Shown: piece after piece, positions 16,448-24,482 of the stretch
Layout of the letters: every line of letters begins with the position of its first letter
How positions within the stretch are numbered: position 1 is the stretch's first letter
Assembly (NCBI GenBank): GCA_041641375.1
Contig: JBEPYM010000014.1
Coordinates: 1 to 40,266, forward strand
Origin: Paenibacillus_AK sp041641375
GTDB taxonomy: Bacteria; Bacillota; Bacilli; Paenibacillales; YIM-B00363
Direction: 5' to 3'
DNA: 40,266 nucleotides
Notes under the pieces: generated by a model
What the model saw: only the letters and a program-made list of their open reading frames with translations
What the model was told of the DNA's origin: nothing
Database searches by the model: none
Made by a program: the position numbers and the translations under genes

Positions 16448-18004
16448 ATGAGCTTATTGAATGTAGAAGGCTTGACCCACGGCTTCGGCGACCGCGCGAT
16501 CTTCCACGATGTCTCGTTCCGGCTGTTGAAGGGCGAGCATATTGGGTTGATTGGCGCCAACGGCGAAGGAAAGTCGACCTTCATGAATATTATCACGCGC
16601 AAGCTGGAGCCGGACGACGGCAGGATCGAATGGGCGCGCAGCATCCGCATTGGTTATCTCGATCAGCATGCCGTTCTGACGAAGGGAATGACGATTCGCG
16701 ACGCGCTGAAATCCGCCTTTCAATACTTGCTTGACATGGAGCGCGAAATCACGACCTTGTATGAACGCATGGCGGATGTATCGCCGGATGAGATGGAGTC
16801 GCTGCTCGAGGAAGTCGGGACGCTGCAGGACTTGTTGACGAACAACGATTTTTATGCGATTGATGCGAAGGTGGAGGAGGTCGCCCGCGGTCTCGGATTG
16901 ACAGATGTCGGCCTGGAGCGGGACGTGCACGATCTGAGCGGCGGTCAGCGGACGAAGGTGCTGCTGGCCAAGCTGCTGCTCGAAAAGCCGGATATTCTGC
17001 TGCTGGACGAGCCGACCAACTATCTCGATGAGCAGCATATCGAATGGCTGAAGCGATTCCTGCAGGAGTACGAGAATGCCTTTATTCTTATTTCTCACGA
17101 TATTCCATTCCTCAACAGCGTCATCAATTTGATCTATCATATGGAAAATCAAGCTCTTACGCGATATGTAGGGGACTATCACCATTTTCAACAGGTATAC
17201 GAGGCCAAGAAGCAGCAGCTCGAATCCGCGTACAAAAGGCAGCAGCAGGAAATCGCCGAGCTGCAGGATTTTGTCGCTCGCAATAAAGCACGAGTATCTA
17301 CTCGAAATATGGCGATGTCCCGCCAGAAGAAGCTGGACAAGATGGAAGTCATCGAGCTTGCCAAGGAACGTCCGAAGCCCGAGTTTCACTTTAAGGAAGC
17401 GCGAACCTCGGGACGCTTGATTTTTGAGACGAAGCAGCTCATCATCGGTTATGACGAACCGCTCTCCAGACCCCTTGAGCTGCGAATGGAACGCGGTCAG
17501 AAGATCGCGCTGGTTGGTGCGAATGGAATCGGCAAGACGACGCTGCTGCGAAGCATACTAGGCGAGCTGATGCCGCTCGGAGGCACCGTCGAGCTGGGCG
17601 ACAATCTGGAGGTTGGATATTTCGAGCAGGAGATCAAGCAATCCAACTACAATACGTGTATTGAAGAGCTGTGGAAGTCGTTCCCTTCCTTTACCCAATT
17701 CGAGGTGAGAGCGGCGTTAGCCAAGTGCGGGCTTACGACGAAACACATTGAAAGCAAGGTTGAGGTGCTGAGCGGCGGCGAACGCGCGAAGGTTCGTCTC
17801 TGCAAGCTGATCAACCGCGAGACGAATGTACTGGTGCTTGATGAGCCTACCAACCATCTGGATGTCGATGCCAAGCAGGAGCTGAAGCGTTCCCTGCAGT
17901 CGTATAAGGGCAGCGTACTGCTCATTTGTCACGAGCCTGAGTTTTACAGGGATGTTGTTACCGATGTGTGGAACTGTGAGAACTGGACAACCAAGCAGCT
18001 GTAA
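16448..18004 (+). CDS. yfmM: ABC-F ATPase, YfmM type
   Basis: 518 residues, the length I recall for B. subtilis YfmM. It has two soluble ABC domains: Walker A GANGEGKST (near 37) and GANGIGKTT (near 357), signatures LSGGQRTK and LSGGERAK, and Walker B LLLLDEPTNYLD and VLVLDEPTNHLD. The linker between domains is basic and helical, as expected for the P-site tRNA interaction motif. The N-terminus, with GFGDRAIFHDVSFRLLKGE, matches the YfmM subgroup rather than Uup/YfmR, so it is not a duplicate of the gene at 9741. A role at the ribosome is inferred from the family; a terminator follows at once. Confidence 0.88.
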   Translation: MSLLNVEGLTHGFGDRAIFHDVSFRLLKGEHIGLIGANGEGKSTFMNIITRKLEPDDGRIEWARSIRIGYLDQHAVLTKGMTIRDALKSAFQYLLDMEREITTLYERMADVSPDEMESLLEEVGTLQDLLTNNDFYAIDAKVEEVARGLGLTDVGLERDVHDLSGGQRTKVLLAKLLLEKPDILLLDEPTNYLDEQHIEWLKRFLQEYENAFILISHDIPFLNSVINLIYHMENQALTRYVGDYHHFQQVYEAKKQQLESAYKRQQQEIAELQDFVARNKARVSTRNMAMSRQKKLDKMEVIELAKERPKPEFHFKEARTSGRLIFETKQLIIGYDEPLSRPLELRMERGQKIALVGANGIGKTTLLRSILGELMPLGGTVELGDNLEVGYFEQEIKQSNYNTCIEELWKSFPSFTQFEVRAALAKCGLTTKHIESKVEVLSGGERAKVRLCKLINRETNVLVLDEPTNHLDVDAKQELKRSLQSYKGSVLLICHEPEFYRDVVTDVWNCENWTTKQL

Positions 18005-18007
18005 ACA

Positions 18008-18052
18008 AACAAGGACGTCACCGCTCCGAGTGCCGGAGAGAACGTCCTTGTT
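18008..18052. terminator. Bidirectional terminator between convergent genes
   Basis: AACAAGGACGT (18008-18018) pairs with ACGTCCTTGTT (18042-18052), with an inner CTCCG/CGGAG stem. T-rich tails are present on both sides, serving the YfmM gene (+) and the GGDEF/HD-GYP gene (-). Confidence 0.85.
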
Positions 18053-18055
18053 CGT

Positions 18056-19678
18056 TTATGGGTTAATATCGCGTATATGTGCGACAAACGCCCGGACGAC
18101 CGAAGGATCGAATTGCGTGCCTTCATTGCGCCGGATTTCGTCAAGCGCCTTCACTCGGCTGAACGCCTTCCGATAAGGCCGATCGCTCAGCATGGCATGA
18201 TATGCGTCCAGCACAGCATAGATTCTCGACAATAGCGGGATTTGCTCCCCTTGTAAGCCGTACGGATAGCCGGTGCCATCCCATCGTTCATGCAAGCCGA
18301 GAATCGCCTGTGCCGCTGCCGATTCTCCAAGTGACATCGCTAGTCTGTACCCGGTTTCACTGTGACTTTGTAACGTTTCCCATTCGTCGTCTGTCAACGG
18401 CTCTGTTTTCCGAAAAATCGAAGCCGGTATGGCAATGTTTCCGACATCATGCAAATCCGCGAGCACAAGCAGCGTTCGCTCCTCCAGGCTGTGCGGGGCA
18501 ATATCAAGTCGGCGAACGAATGTCCTGACCATATGCTTGATCTGTGCGACATGCTCATCCGATTCAAGCGCACGACTGCGCAGCACAGCTCCGACCTCAT
18601 GCGCCAATTCGCTTCGCACCTTATGCCCCTCAAGCAGTTTCATTCGGTACATACCGCGCTCCGCAGCTTGCATAACCGGCTTCCAGTCCCCATCCCCTTC
18701 TTCCATGCAGGCGAACCCAGCTGCAACGTGAACACGGATCGGGTCTGGCTGCTCCTGTGCGCTTATGGAACGAATGCGCTCCAATACAGCATGCCCGCCA
18801 TCGGCATTCGTCTCGGGAATGGCAACGATAAATTCGTCGCCTCCCCACCTTGCGCATACGGCCATCGGTCCGCCCCCGGTGCGAAGCAGCTTTCCCGTTC
18901 GGATCAGCAGTCGGTCACCGGCCTCGTGTCCAAAAACGTCGTTAGTCAGCTTTAACCCGTTCAGGTCAAAAACGAGCACACAGATCGGAAACCGCTGCGC
19001 CTGAATCCACTTTGTCATTTCTCGTTCCAAATATGTCCGGTTGCTCAAGCCCGTTAACGGATCGATCGACGACAAATATTCGACCTTCGCTTCATCGCGG
19101 AGACGATCTGTTTCGTCGGTCATGGTCAGCAGAATCGACTGCTCATGACCTGCATCATCGGCAATACGCTTGAACCGGATACGAATGGTCCGGCCATGCA
19201 GCGCAACATGCTTCGGAAGCTGCTGCAGGAGAGCATCGCCTGCAGCCTCCTCTTCCGCTTCAAATGCGGATGCGATCACATGCTGTGCGAGATGCAGCTG
19301 CTCGGGCTGCTCGGACCAGAGCAGCTCCGTGATATCCGATAAATAGGGCTTGCACTGAAAAATCCGCTCACATTCGGTGCTGTAAGGCTTCAGTACAGTC
19401 CGGCTAGGCGAGAACTTCAGAAACCCTTGACTTGTCTGCTCCAGCAATCTGCGAATATCGGACTCCCGCTGTTTCAACGCGTCGCCTTGCGAATCGCTGA
19501 TTACAAGCAGCTTACGGCTTTCTCCAAGCAGCTTGGCATACGCCTGATGCAGCTTCGCTGCCTGTGTGCGCAGCTCTTCCCAGTTCCCCTCTTCATGATG
19601 ATGGATATCGGCTGTCTCGTCCAGAAGCCTTTGTTCGCGCTCGAACAAATCCCCAAGCCTCAAAGTGTGCGTTCTCAC
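18056..19678 (-). CDS. GGDEF + HD-GYP cyclic-di-GMP enzyme (SiaD-like position)
   Basis: 540 residues, no membrane segment. Order: an N-terminal helical stalk (about 12-80); a PAS-like input domain (about 82-190); a GGDEF domain (about 200-355) with the intact motif RWGGDEF (G279-F283) and FDLNGLKLTND; and an HD-GYP domain (about 365-535) with His376, HD at 410-411, HSETG with His439, and HERWDGTGYP with the GYP triad at 470-472. The first catalytic domain should make cyclic-di-GMP and the second should hydrolyse it. Its start overlaps the phosphatase stop by four bases (ATGA), making it the last gene of the kinase-SiaB-SiaC-SiaA-like run and the natural counterpart of P. aeruginosa SiaD. That protein has a GGDEF output but no HD-GYP. 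Residues 47-75 share 15 of 29 positions with residues 48-76 of the operon's histidine kinase. Confidence 0.9.
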   Translation of the reverse strand: MRTHTLRLGDLFEREQRLLDETADIHHHEEGNWEELRTQAAKLHQAYAKLLGESRKLLVISDSQGDALKQRESDIRRLLEQTSQGFLKFSPSRTVLKPYSTECERIFQCKPYLSDITELLWSEQPEQLHLAQHVIASAFEAEEEAAGDALLQQLPKHVALHGRTIRIRFKRIADDAGHEQSILLTMTDETDRLRDEAKVEYLSSIDPLTGLSNRTYLEREMTKWIQAQRFPICVLVFDLNGLKLTNDVFGHEAGDRLLIRTGKLLRTGGGPMAVCARWGGDEFIVAIPETNADGGHAVLERIRSISAQEQPDPIRVHVAAGFACMEEGDGDWKPVMQAAERGMYRMKLLEGHKVRSELAHEVGAVLRSRALESDEHVAQIKHMVRTFVRRLDIAPHSLEERTLLVLADLHDVGNIAIPASIFRKTEPLTDDEWETLQSHSETGYRLAMSLGESAAAQAILGLHERWDGTGYPYGLQGEQIPLLSRIYAVLDAYHAMLSDRPYRKAFSRVKALDEIRRNEGTQFDPSVVRAFVAHIRDINP

Positions 19679-21555
19679 CCGCGCTCCCGCCTTCCGTGTT
19701 CGCTAGCATACGGCCGGAAGGCAAGCACCGCTATATCGTCCCGCTGCTTCTCGTCTCCCTGATAAAGCTTCAATTGTTTCTCCAAACCTTGAATCCATGT
19801 GGATGCCGATTTGCCGGAATGTTGTGCCAGGTACTGCTTCAGCCTGGTCCTTCCGAAGGATAGATTGCGTTCACTGCCATTCTGATCGATCAATCCATCC
19901 GTCGTCATCACGATCATCTGCTGGCTTACCAGGCGTACAGTTTCTGTCACATATCGGTAATCGACCGGCGTACGGCGGTATCCAATCCCCTTCTTGTTTC
20001 CGGCCAGCTCCTTTACCGCGCCGCTGCTTGCTTCCGCGATATATAATCGGCTATGTGCGCCTGCATACGCAAGCAGATCGCCCTCCAGATAGCAAAGGGA
20101 GATATCCAGCCCGTCGTCAGGCATGCCGTCCCGATGATCCTGATTCAACGTATGTTTAATCGCCCGATTCAGATGTTCCAGCATGAAGCCCGGGTCGGTA
20201 TGCGATGCCTGTTCAGCCAGTCGATTCAGCGCCGATATGGTCAGCATGGTCATGAAAGCGCCGGGCACACCGTGGCCTGTACAATCTCCCACTGCAACCC
20301 ACGTGCCTGATCCGGACTTTCTGGACCAATAAAAATCACCGCCAACGATATCCCGCGGCTTCCAGATCAGACCGTATTCCGCAAAGGAGTCCTTCAAGTG
20401 CTCGACGCTGGGCAGCAGCGATTCCTGAATTCGCTTCGCATAAGTAATGCTGTCGAGGATCTCGACATTGCGCTGCGCAAGCTCTTTGGTTCTGGCAGCA
20501 ATTTGACGCTCCAGCTGTTCGTTCAGCTGCAGCGTGCGCCGGTAAGGATCGGCCATTCTTCTGGATACGTAGAAAAAAAAGAAGACGATGGAGATAATCG
20601 CAACAAATACCGCGATCGCCGTGTTGAGCTGGATCGTATAGAGCAGCGACACCGTCTCGCTTCTTGGGATCGAGAACACCAGTCGAAGCGGCGCACTTGA
20701 GATGGGATACGATATCATATCGTATCGAATCCCGTTATCGTGCTTGTAATCAAACACAAGGCTTTCTCCGGAGAATTGCCCCAATATCGTCTCTGTAGCC
20801 TGCTGCGGCACAAACTCCTTCAAGTTATGTCCATTCTGCTTCACGTCGTCGGCAAGTAATATGACTCCCGTCGCATCCACTACCCACAGATCGCTCTGTT
20901 TTCCATATTTATACGATTGGAAATCCTTCGACAAGTCCGCCAGCGACAAACCGACGCCAGTGACGCCGAGCGGGCGCTCCATCGAACCTAACAAGGCGTT
21001 GACAAAGACGAACGTATCTCCACGTTCCTCGTTATAATCGACATCGACAACGACCTGCTTCTTGCTTGCAAGGAATGTATAAAACCAGCTATCGTCCGGA
21101 TCGTCCTTCGATATGACGTCAAGCAGCTTTCCATTCTCATCCCAGTAATGTGAGGTTACATTGCTGACGATAAACGAATTATGATAACCCAGCTCGCTGA
21201 CAAGAGAGTTGATTTTTCCGATGGCGCTTTCCTTGAGGGTTAGCTTCTTCTCGGCGCTGGCGACCCAATCCAGGATAACAGGATCGTGAGCGAGTGCGAG
21301 CGAGGATTCCTTCGCCCGCTCGATCCTCCCGTCGATTCTTGCCGCCATGGACTGAGCGATATGAAGCAAATCCTTGGTTTTCAGCTTCTGGATTATTTCT
21401 CGCTCCGTGAACGAATAAACAAGAGCTCCGACCAGCACCATAGAGAATACAATGAGAGCACCGGCAAACAGGATCACCTTCATTGTCCCCGAGTCGTACA
21501 GCGGATTGCTTTTTAATGCCTCATCCCAACGGAATAACCGTTTGAGTCCATTCAT
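19675..21555 (-). CDS. Membrane Cache-sensor PP2C-type (SpoIIE-domain) phosphatase, SiaA-like
   Basis: 626 residues. A first membrane helix (26-49) and a second (309-328) frame an extracytoplasmic Cache-type sensor (about 50-305), including WFYTFLASKK and DLWVVDATGVIL. A cytoplasmic coiled coil (340-375) leads to a SpoIIE/PP2C phosphatase domain (about 385-615). Metal-binding acidic residues are present: GGDFYW with Asp407, VGDCTGHGVPGAF with Asp424, TTDGLID with Asp553 and RDDIAV with Asp606-Asp607. In the P. aeruginosa network SiaA dephosphorylates SiaC; the adjacent SiaC-like gene (four-base ATGA overlap) makes that the likely substrate. Pseudomonas SiaA also has an external sensor and a PP2C domain. 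The ligand sensed is unknown. Confidence 0.9.
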   Translation of the reverse strand: MNGLKRLFRWDEALKSNPLYDSGTMKVILFAGALIVFSMVLVGALVYSFTEREIIQKLKTKDLLHIAQSMAARIDGRIERAKESSLALAHDPVILDWVASAEKKLTLKESAIGKINSLVSELGYHNSFIVSNVTSHYWDENGKLLDVISKDDPDDSWFYTFLASKKQVVVDVDYNEERGDTFVFVNALLGSMERPLGVTGVGLSLADLSKDFQSYKYGKQSDLWVVDATGVILLADDVKQNGHNLKEFVPQQATETILGQFSGESLVFDYKHDNGIRYDMISYPISSAPLRLVFSIPRSETVSLLYTIQLNTAIAVFVAIISIVFFFFYVSRRMADPYRRTLQLNEQLERQIAARTKELAQRNVEILDSITYAKRIQESLLPSVEHLKDSFAEYGLIWKPRDIVGGDFYWSRKSGSGTWVAVGDCTGHGVPGAFMTMLTISALNRLAEQASHTDPGFMLEHLNRAIKHTLNQDHRDGMPDDGLDISLCYLEGDLLAYAGAHSRLYIAEASSGAVKELAGNKKGIGYRRTPVDYRYVTETVRLVSQQMIVMTTDGLIDQNGSERNLSFGRTRLKQYLAQHSGKSASTWIQGLEKQLKLYQGDEKQRDDIAVLAFRPYASEHGRRERG

Positions 21556-21947
21556 GCTTCGGCGTCCTTCTCAAGGATGATTTCGAACGGAAGGGACAGA
21601 TCTTCCTTAAACTCCTCCGCACACTCCAGCTCGCTCTCATTCTCCGGATCGCAATACCATCTGACCTCCACGGATTTGCCTTCCTGGAACGCATCCTCCA
21701 GCTTCTCGAGCAGCATCATCAGACACTTGGTACTGCTTGTATTGATATACGGAAGCCTGAGGACAAGAACCGATGACGTATCCTTGGCAAGTCCGGACAC
21801 ATATTCGTCTACCCATTGAAGGATCGGTTCATAAAATTTAAAGGCATTCTCTGGATAGGATTGCCCGAACAGCTCCATCCGGTGTTGTTCCGAATTAAAT
21901 TGAACGGACGGGGTACTCTTCGTTTCTGTGATTGACAGTCGATTCAT
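21552..21947 (-). CDS. siaC: SiaC-family regulatory phosphoprotein (DUF1987)
   Basis: 131 residues, close to the usual length. Family features: ETKSTPSVQF near the N-terminus, GQSYPENAFKFYEPILQW (28-45), LPYINTSSTKCLMMLLEKL (65-83) and VRWYCDPENE near 95. In Pseudomonas SiaC the threonine in the matching NTSS motif (Thr68) is phosphorylated by SiaB and dephosphorylated by SiaA; here the equivalent is Thr70. The unphosphorylated form binds and activates the cyclase SiaD. All three partners are adjacent here. GAGGGG seven bases upstream sets the start. Confidence 0.9.
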   Translation of the reverse strand: MNRLSITETKSTPSVQFNSEQHRMELFGQSYPENAFKFYEPILQWVDEYVSGLAKDTSSVLVLRLPYINTSSTKCLMMLLEKLEDAFQEGKSVEVRWYCDPENESELECAEEFKEDLSLPFEIILEKDAEA

Positions 21948-21963
21948 GATGATTCCCCTCCCA

Positions 21964-22515
21964 CTATATCACAGCTTTCAATGTAAAAAATGAAAGCTCC
22001 TCGTCAATATCCGTCATGCAATATTCCAATGGAAGACTTGCCTTCCGGGCAATATCGATCAGTCCGAGTCCGGCGCCTGTGCTACCCTCTGGCAACTCTC
22101 GCTTTAACGTTTCCTTGTATAGCTGCTTCAGGCCGTTCTTGTCGAGAGCGATAATGTTCTCCAGCCGAGCCAACAAAGCTGGAGCATCCTGTTTCTCGAT
22201 CAAATTTCCGGAACACACGAACGTGCCGTTATGCTCGGTCCGTCCGATCGTCACTATACTGGAGGTTAGAATGCGATCGGTATACGGGCTGTCCGTTTTC
22301 GTTCCGCAATAATTTTTAATATTCTGGGTTTGCTCAATGAAGACAGAGAACGTATGAAACACTTCCGTGCGAGGGAAGTCCTCCGTTTCCAAATACCGCT
22401 TCACCGCTTCTCCGTATTGTTCGATGAGGTCCTGCGACAGCTTGCCGGAGAACGATATCAGTATTTTATGTGTCTGCAGCGTACGCTGAATATGAAGCAG
22501 ATCCTGCTGAAGCAT
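21964..22515 (-). CDS. siaB: SiaB-family protein kinase (DUF6272)
   Basis: 183 residues from the second ATG (22513-22515), because AGGAG is eight bases before it but only two bases before the ATG at 22521. The fold looks like a GHKL-type anti-sigma-like kinase: FIEQTQNIKNY carries the N-box asparagine (about Asn65) and TGAGLGLIDIARKA is the G-box (about 146-159). This pattern matches SiaB-family kinases, which phosphorylate SiaC. It sits 16 bases upstream of siaC and 37 bases downstream of the histidine kinase gene. The region between the boxes, with a Cys pair and TSSIVTIGR, is typical of the family as I remember it. Confidence 0.87.
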   Translation of the reverse strand: MLQQDLLHIQRTLQTHKILISFSGKLSQDLIEQYGEAVKRYLETEDFPRTEVFHTFSVFIEQTQNIKNYCGTKTDSPYTDRILTSSIVTIGRTEHNGTFVCSGNLIEKQDAPALLARLENIIALDKNGLKQLYKETLKRELPEGSTGAGLGLIDIARKASLPLEYCMTDIDEELSFFTLKAVI

Positions 22516-22552
22516 GGTCATCTCTCCTGTTCAAATAAGATGTTTCGTAGTT

Positions 22553-23539
22553 TCAGGTAGACGCGAGCTCTTCTGTCAGTTCAACCGGCAAGCTGAAACG
22601 TATCGTTGTGCCAATACCGACCGTGCTTTGCGCTCCAATCGTTCCTCCGTGGTTGCGAATGATTTCCCTGCATATGGAAAGCCCTAAACCCGAGCCGCTT
22701 CTGGAATCGTCCTTGCGGCGTTTCCCTCGATATAACCGTTCGAACACATAAGGCAAATCCTCAGCTGCAATTCCCTCTCCGCTATCCTCCACTTCAACGC
22801 TCATCCATTGGTTCGGCGTACCCTGCGCTGGCTCCTCCAGCGATGCAGAGACCCGGATCAACCCTCCTTCCGGAGTAAAACGAAGTGCATTCTGAATCAG
22901 ATTTTCCACCACCTGGTCCATTCTCATCATATCCATACGAACAAAAACCAGCTTATTGGCGGGCAGCTCGAAGTTCGTTTCGAATCGAATTCCTTTCGCT
23001 TTTGCACTCGCTATAAACTTGTACGGCAGCTGGGTTAGCCATTCCTCGGCTAGGCAATCCTGCATCTGGAATGACAGCCGACCGGCTTCCATCGTGGACA
23101 GCTGAAATAAATCAGAAATTAACCGATTTGAAACCATTAGCTTATGATACAGCATTCGAATGCTTTGAGGGTCCGGCTCACTGATGCCGTCCATCCACAT
23201 CTTCAAATGTCCGAGCATCGTTGTCATCGGGGTTCCCAGCTCGTGCGAGATATCATGAGCAAGCTGTTTCCGAACCTGCTCCATTCGAATCAGGTGCTCG
23301 TTGGCCTGTTGAATGTTCTGCTCCTGCTCCTTCAAGGTCCTGCCTTGAATATCGCTAATTTTTGCCAGCTTGCTCGTCATCCGCAGCAGCTTCTCATAGG
23401 AGCCTAGCAGCGACTCATAATCGTCGTTCGTAACGGATTGTCCTTGTACCTTGCGCGCGACCAGGATGCCCTTCGCCGCTTGCAGCGTTTGACGTTCTCC
23501 GTCAAACAGATGATCCTCTTGCTGTCTTTCGATCTCCAT
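22553..23539 (-). CDS. Cytosolic sensor histidine kinase
   Basis: 328 residues without any membrane segment. A helical N-terminal stalk (about 40-85) leads to the dimerisation/phosphoacceptor helix HDISHELGTPMT with His99, then the ATPase domain: N-box NLIQNALRFTPEG, DSGEGIAAEDLPYVFERLYRG, and G-box SGSGLGLSICREIIRNHGG. It is therefore a complete class I kinase that must take its signal from inside the cell or from a partner. The stalk motif YxKLLxxxxKLxxISDxQG is shared with the GGDEF/HD-GYP protein of the same run. The probable cognate regulator is divergent 170 bases away. AAGGCGG precedes the ATG. Confidence 0.93.
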   Translation of the reverse strand: MEIERQQEDHLFDGERQTLQAAKGILVARKVQGQSVTNDDYESLLGSYEKLLRMTSKLAKISDIQGRTLKEQEQNIQQANEHLIRMEQVRKQLAHDISHELGTPMTTMLGHLKMWMDGISEPDPQSIRMLYHKLMVSNRLISDLFQLSTMEAGRLSFQMQDCLAEEWLTQLPYKFIASAKAKGIRFETNFELPANKLVFVRMDMMRMDQVVENLIQNALRFTPEGGLIRVSASLEEPAQGTPNQWMSVEVEDSGEGIAAEDLPYVFERLYRGKRRKDDSRSGSGLGLSICREIIRNHGGTIGAQSTVGIGTTIRFSLPVELTEELAST

Positions 23540-23576
23540 TCACCGCCTTTGTACCCAGTCCCTACGTCCTGATTCT

Positions 23577-23582
23577 ATTATA
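23577..23582 (-). promoter_or_regulatory. Candidate -10 box for the kinase-sia operon
   Basis: A perfect TATAAT lies 38 bases upstream of the histidine kinase start on the minus strand. No good TTGACA is found 16-18 bases further upstream, so an activator, perhaps the divergent response regulator, may be needed. Confidence 0.4.
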
Positions 23583-23709
23583 ATCGCAAATGAAAAGGGA
23601 CGAAATAAAGATTTCTCAATAAAGACTGTTATACGGGTGAACGTTGAAAAAGTGCACGACTCATGATAGCCTACTAGTATGGATATCGATGGACAAGAGG
23701 AGAAGCTGA

Positions 23710-24426
23710 ATGAAGGAAACTAAAATCATGGTCGTGGAGGATACACCGGATATAGCCGAGCTCATCCGAATTTGCCTGGAAAACAGCGGATATTCCGTTG
23801 TCTGTGTCGATTCCGGCTCTGAGGCACTCCATCAGTTTGAAGAGGAGCAGCCAGATTTAATGATCCTCGATATCGAGCTCCCCGGGATGGATGGAATGAA
23901 GGTGTGCCGTATGGTCCGGGAATATTCCAATGTTCCAATCATTATGGTCAGCTGCCGCAGTGATTCACACGATATTATCGAAGGACTGCGGCTGGGCGCC
24001 GACGACTATATTACGAAACCGTTTGATCCGTCTGTACTCGTTACAAGAGTGATGGCCAACCTGAGGCGTGCCCCCATTTTTCGGAAGTCGATGCTGCAGG
24101 AAAGCACCCTTGAAACCAACTATACGCTCCAATTCCAATCCCTGCAAATTAACACCAAGAAGCTGGAGGTCAAGGTGGACGGCAAGCAGGTGCCGATGAC
24201 TGCCAAGGAAATTCAGCTTCTCTCACTCCTTGCGCGCCATCCGTACCAGCTATTCTCGCCCGACGTCCTCTATGAGCGCGTGTGGGGCAACCTTAGCAAC
24301 AGCGATGTCCGAACCGTCACCGTGCATATATACAACATACGGAAGAAGCTGGAATCGTTTGACCCGGAGCTTGCCAAGCTGATCCAGAACATCAAGGGAA
24401 TCGGATACAAGTTTTTGCCGGAATAA
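23710..24426 (+). CDS. OmpR/PhoB-family response regulator
   Basis: 238 residues. The receiver domain (about 4-118) has the acidic pair in VVEDTPD, phosphoacceptor Asp54 in LMILDIELPG, a conserved Ser/Thr in MVSCRSD and Lys in YITKPFD. The C-terminal winged-helix DNA-binding domain (about 138-236) ends with VWGNLSNSDVRTVTVHIYN and KGIGYKF. GAGGAG seven bases upstream fixes the start. It is divergent from the histidine kinase across 170 bases, which suggests that the pair works together and that the regulator may bind the shared intergenic region to control the sia-type operon. Confidence 0.93.
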   Translation: MKETKIMVVEDTPDIAELIRICLENSGYSVVCVDSGSEALHQFEEEQPDLMILDIELPGMDGMKVCRMVREYSNVPIIMVSCRSDSHDIIEGLRLGADDYITKPFDPSVLVTRVMANLRRAPIFRKSMLQESTLETNYTLQFQSLQINTKKLEVKVDGKQVPMTAKEIQLLSLLARHPYQLFSPDVLYERVWGNLSNSDVRTVTVHIYNIRKKLESFDPELAKLIQNIKGIGYKFLPE

Positions 24427-24443
24427 GCTGCGTTATCTTTAAT

Positions 24444-24481
24444 AAAGGCTGCTTCCCTGTCTCGTCGGGGAAGCAGCCTTT
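24444..24481. terminator. Bidirectional terminator between response regulator and EAL gene
   Basis: AAAGGCTGCTTCCC pairs perfectly with GGGAAGCAGCCTTT around a ten-base loop. It ends two bases before the EAL gene's stop codon and follows the regulator by 17 bases. Confidence 0.9.
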
Positions 24482-24482
24482 C

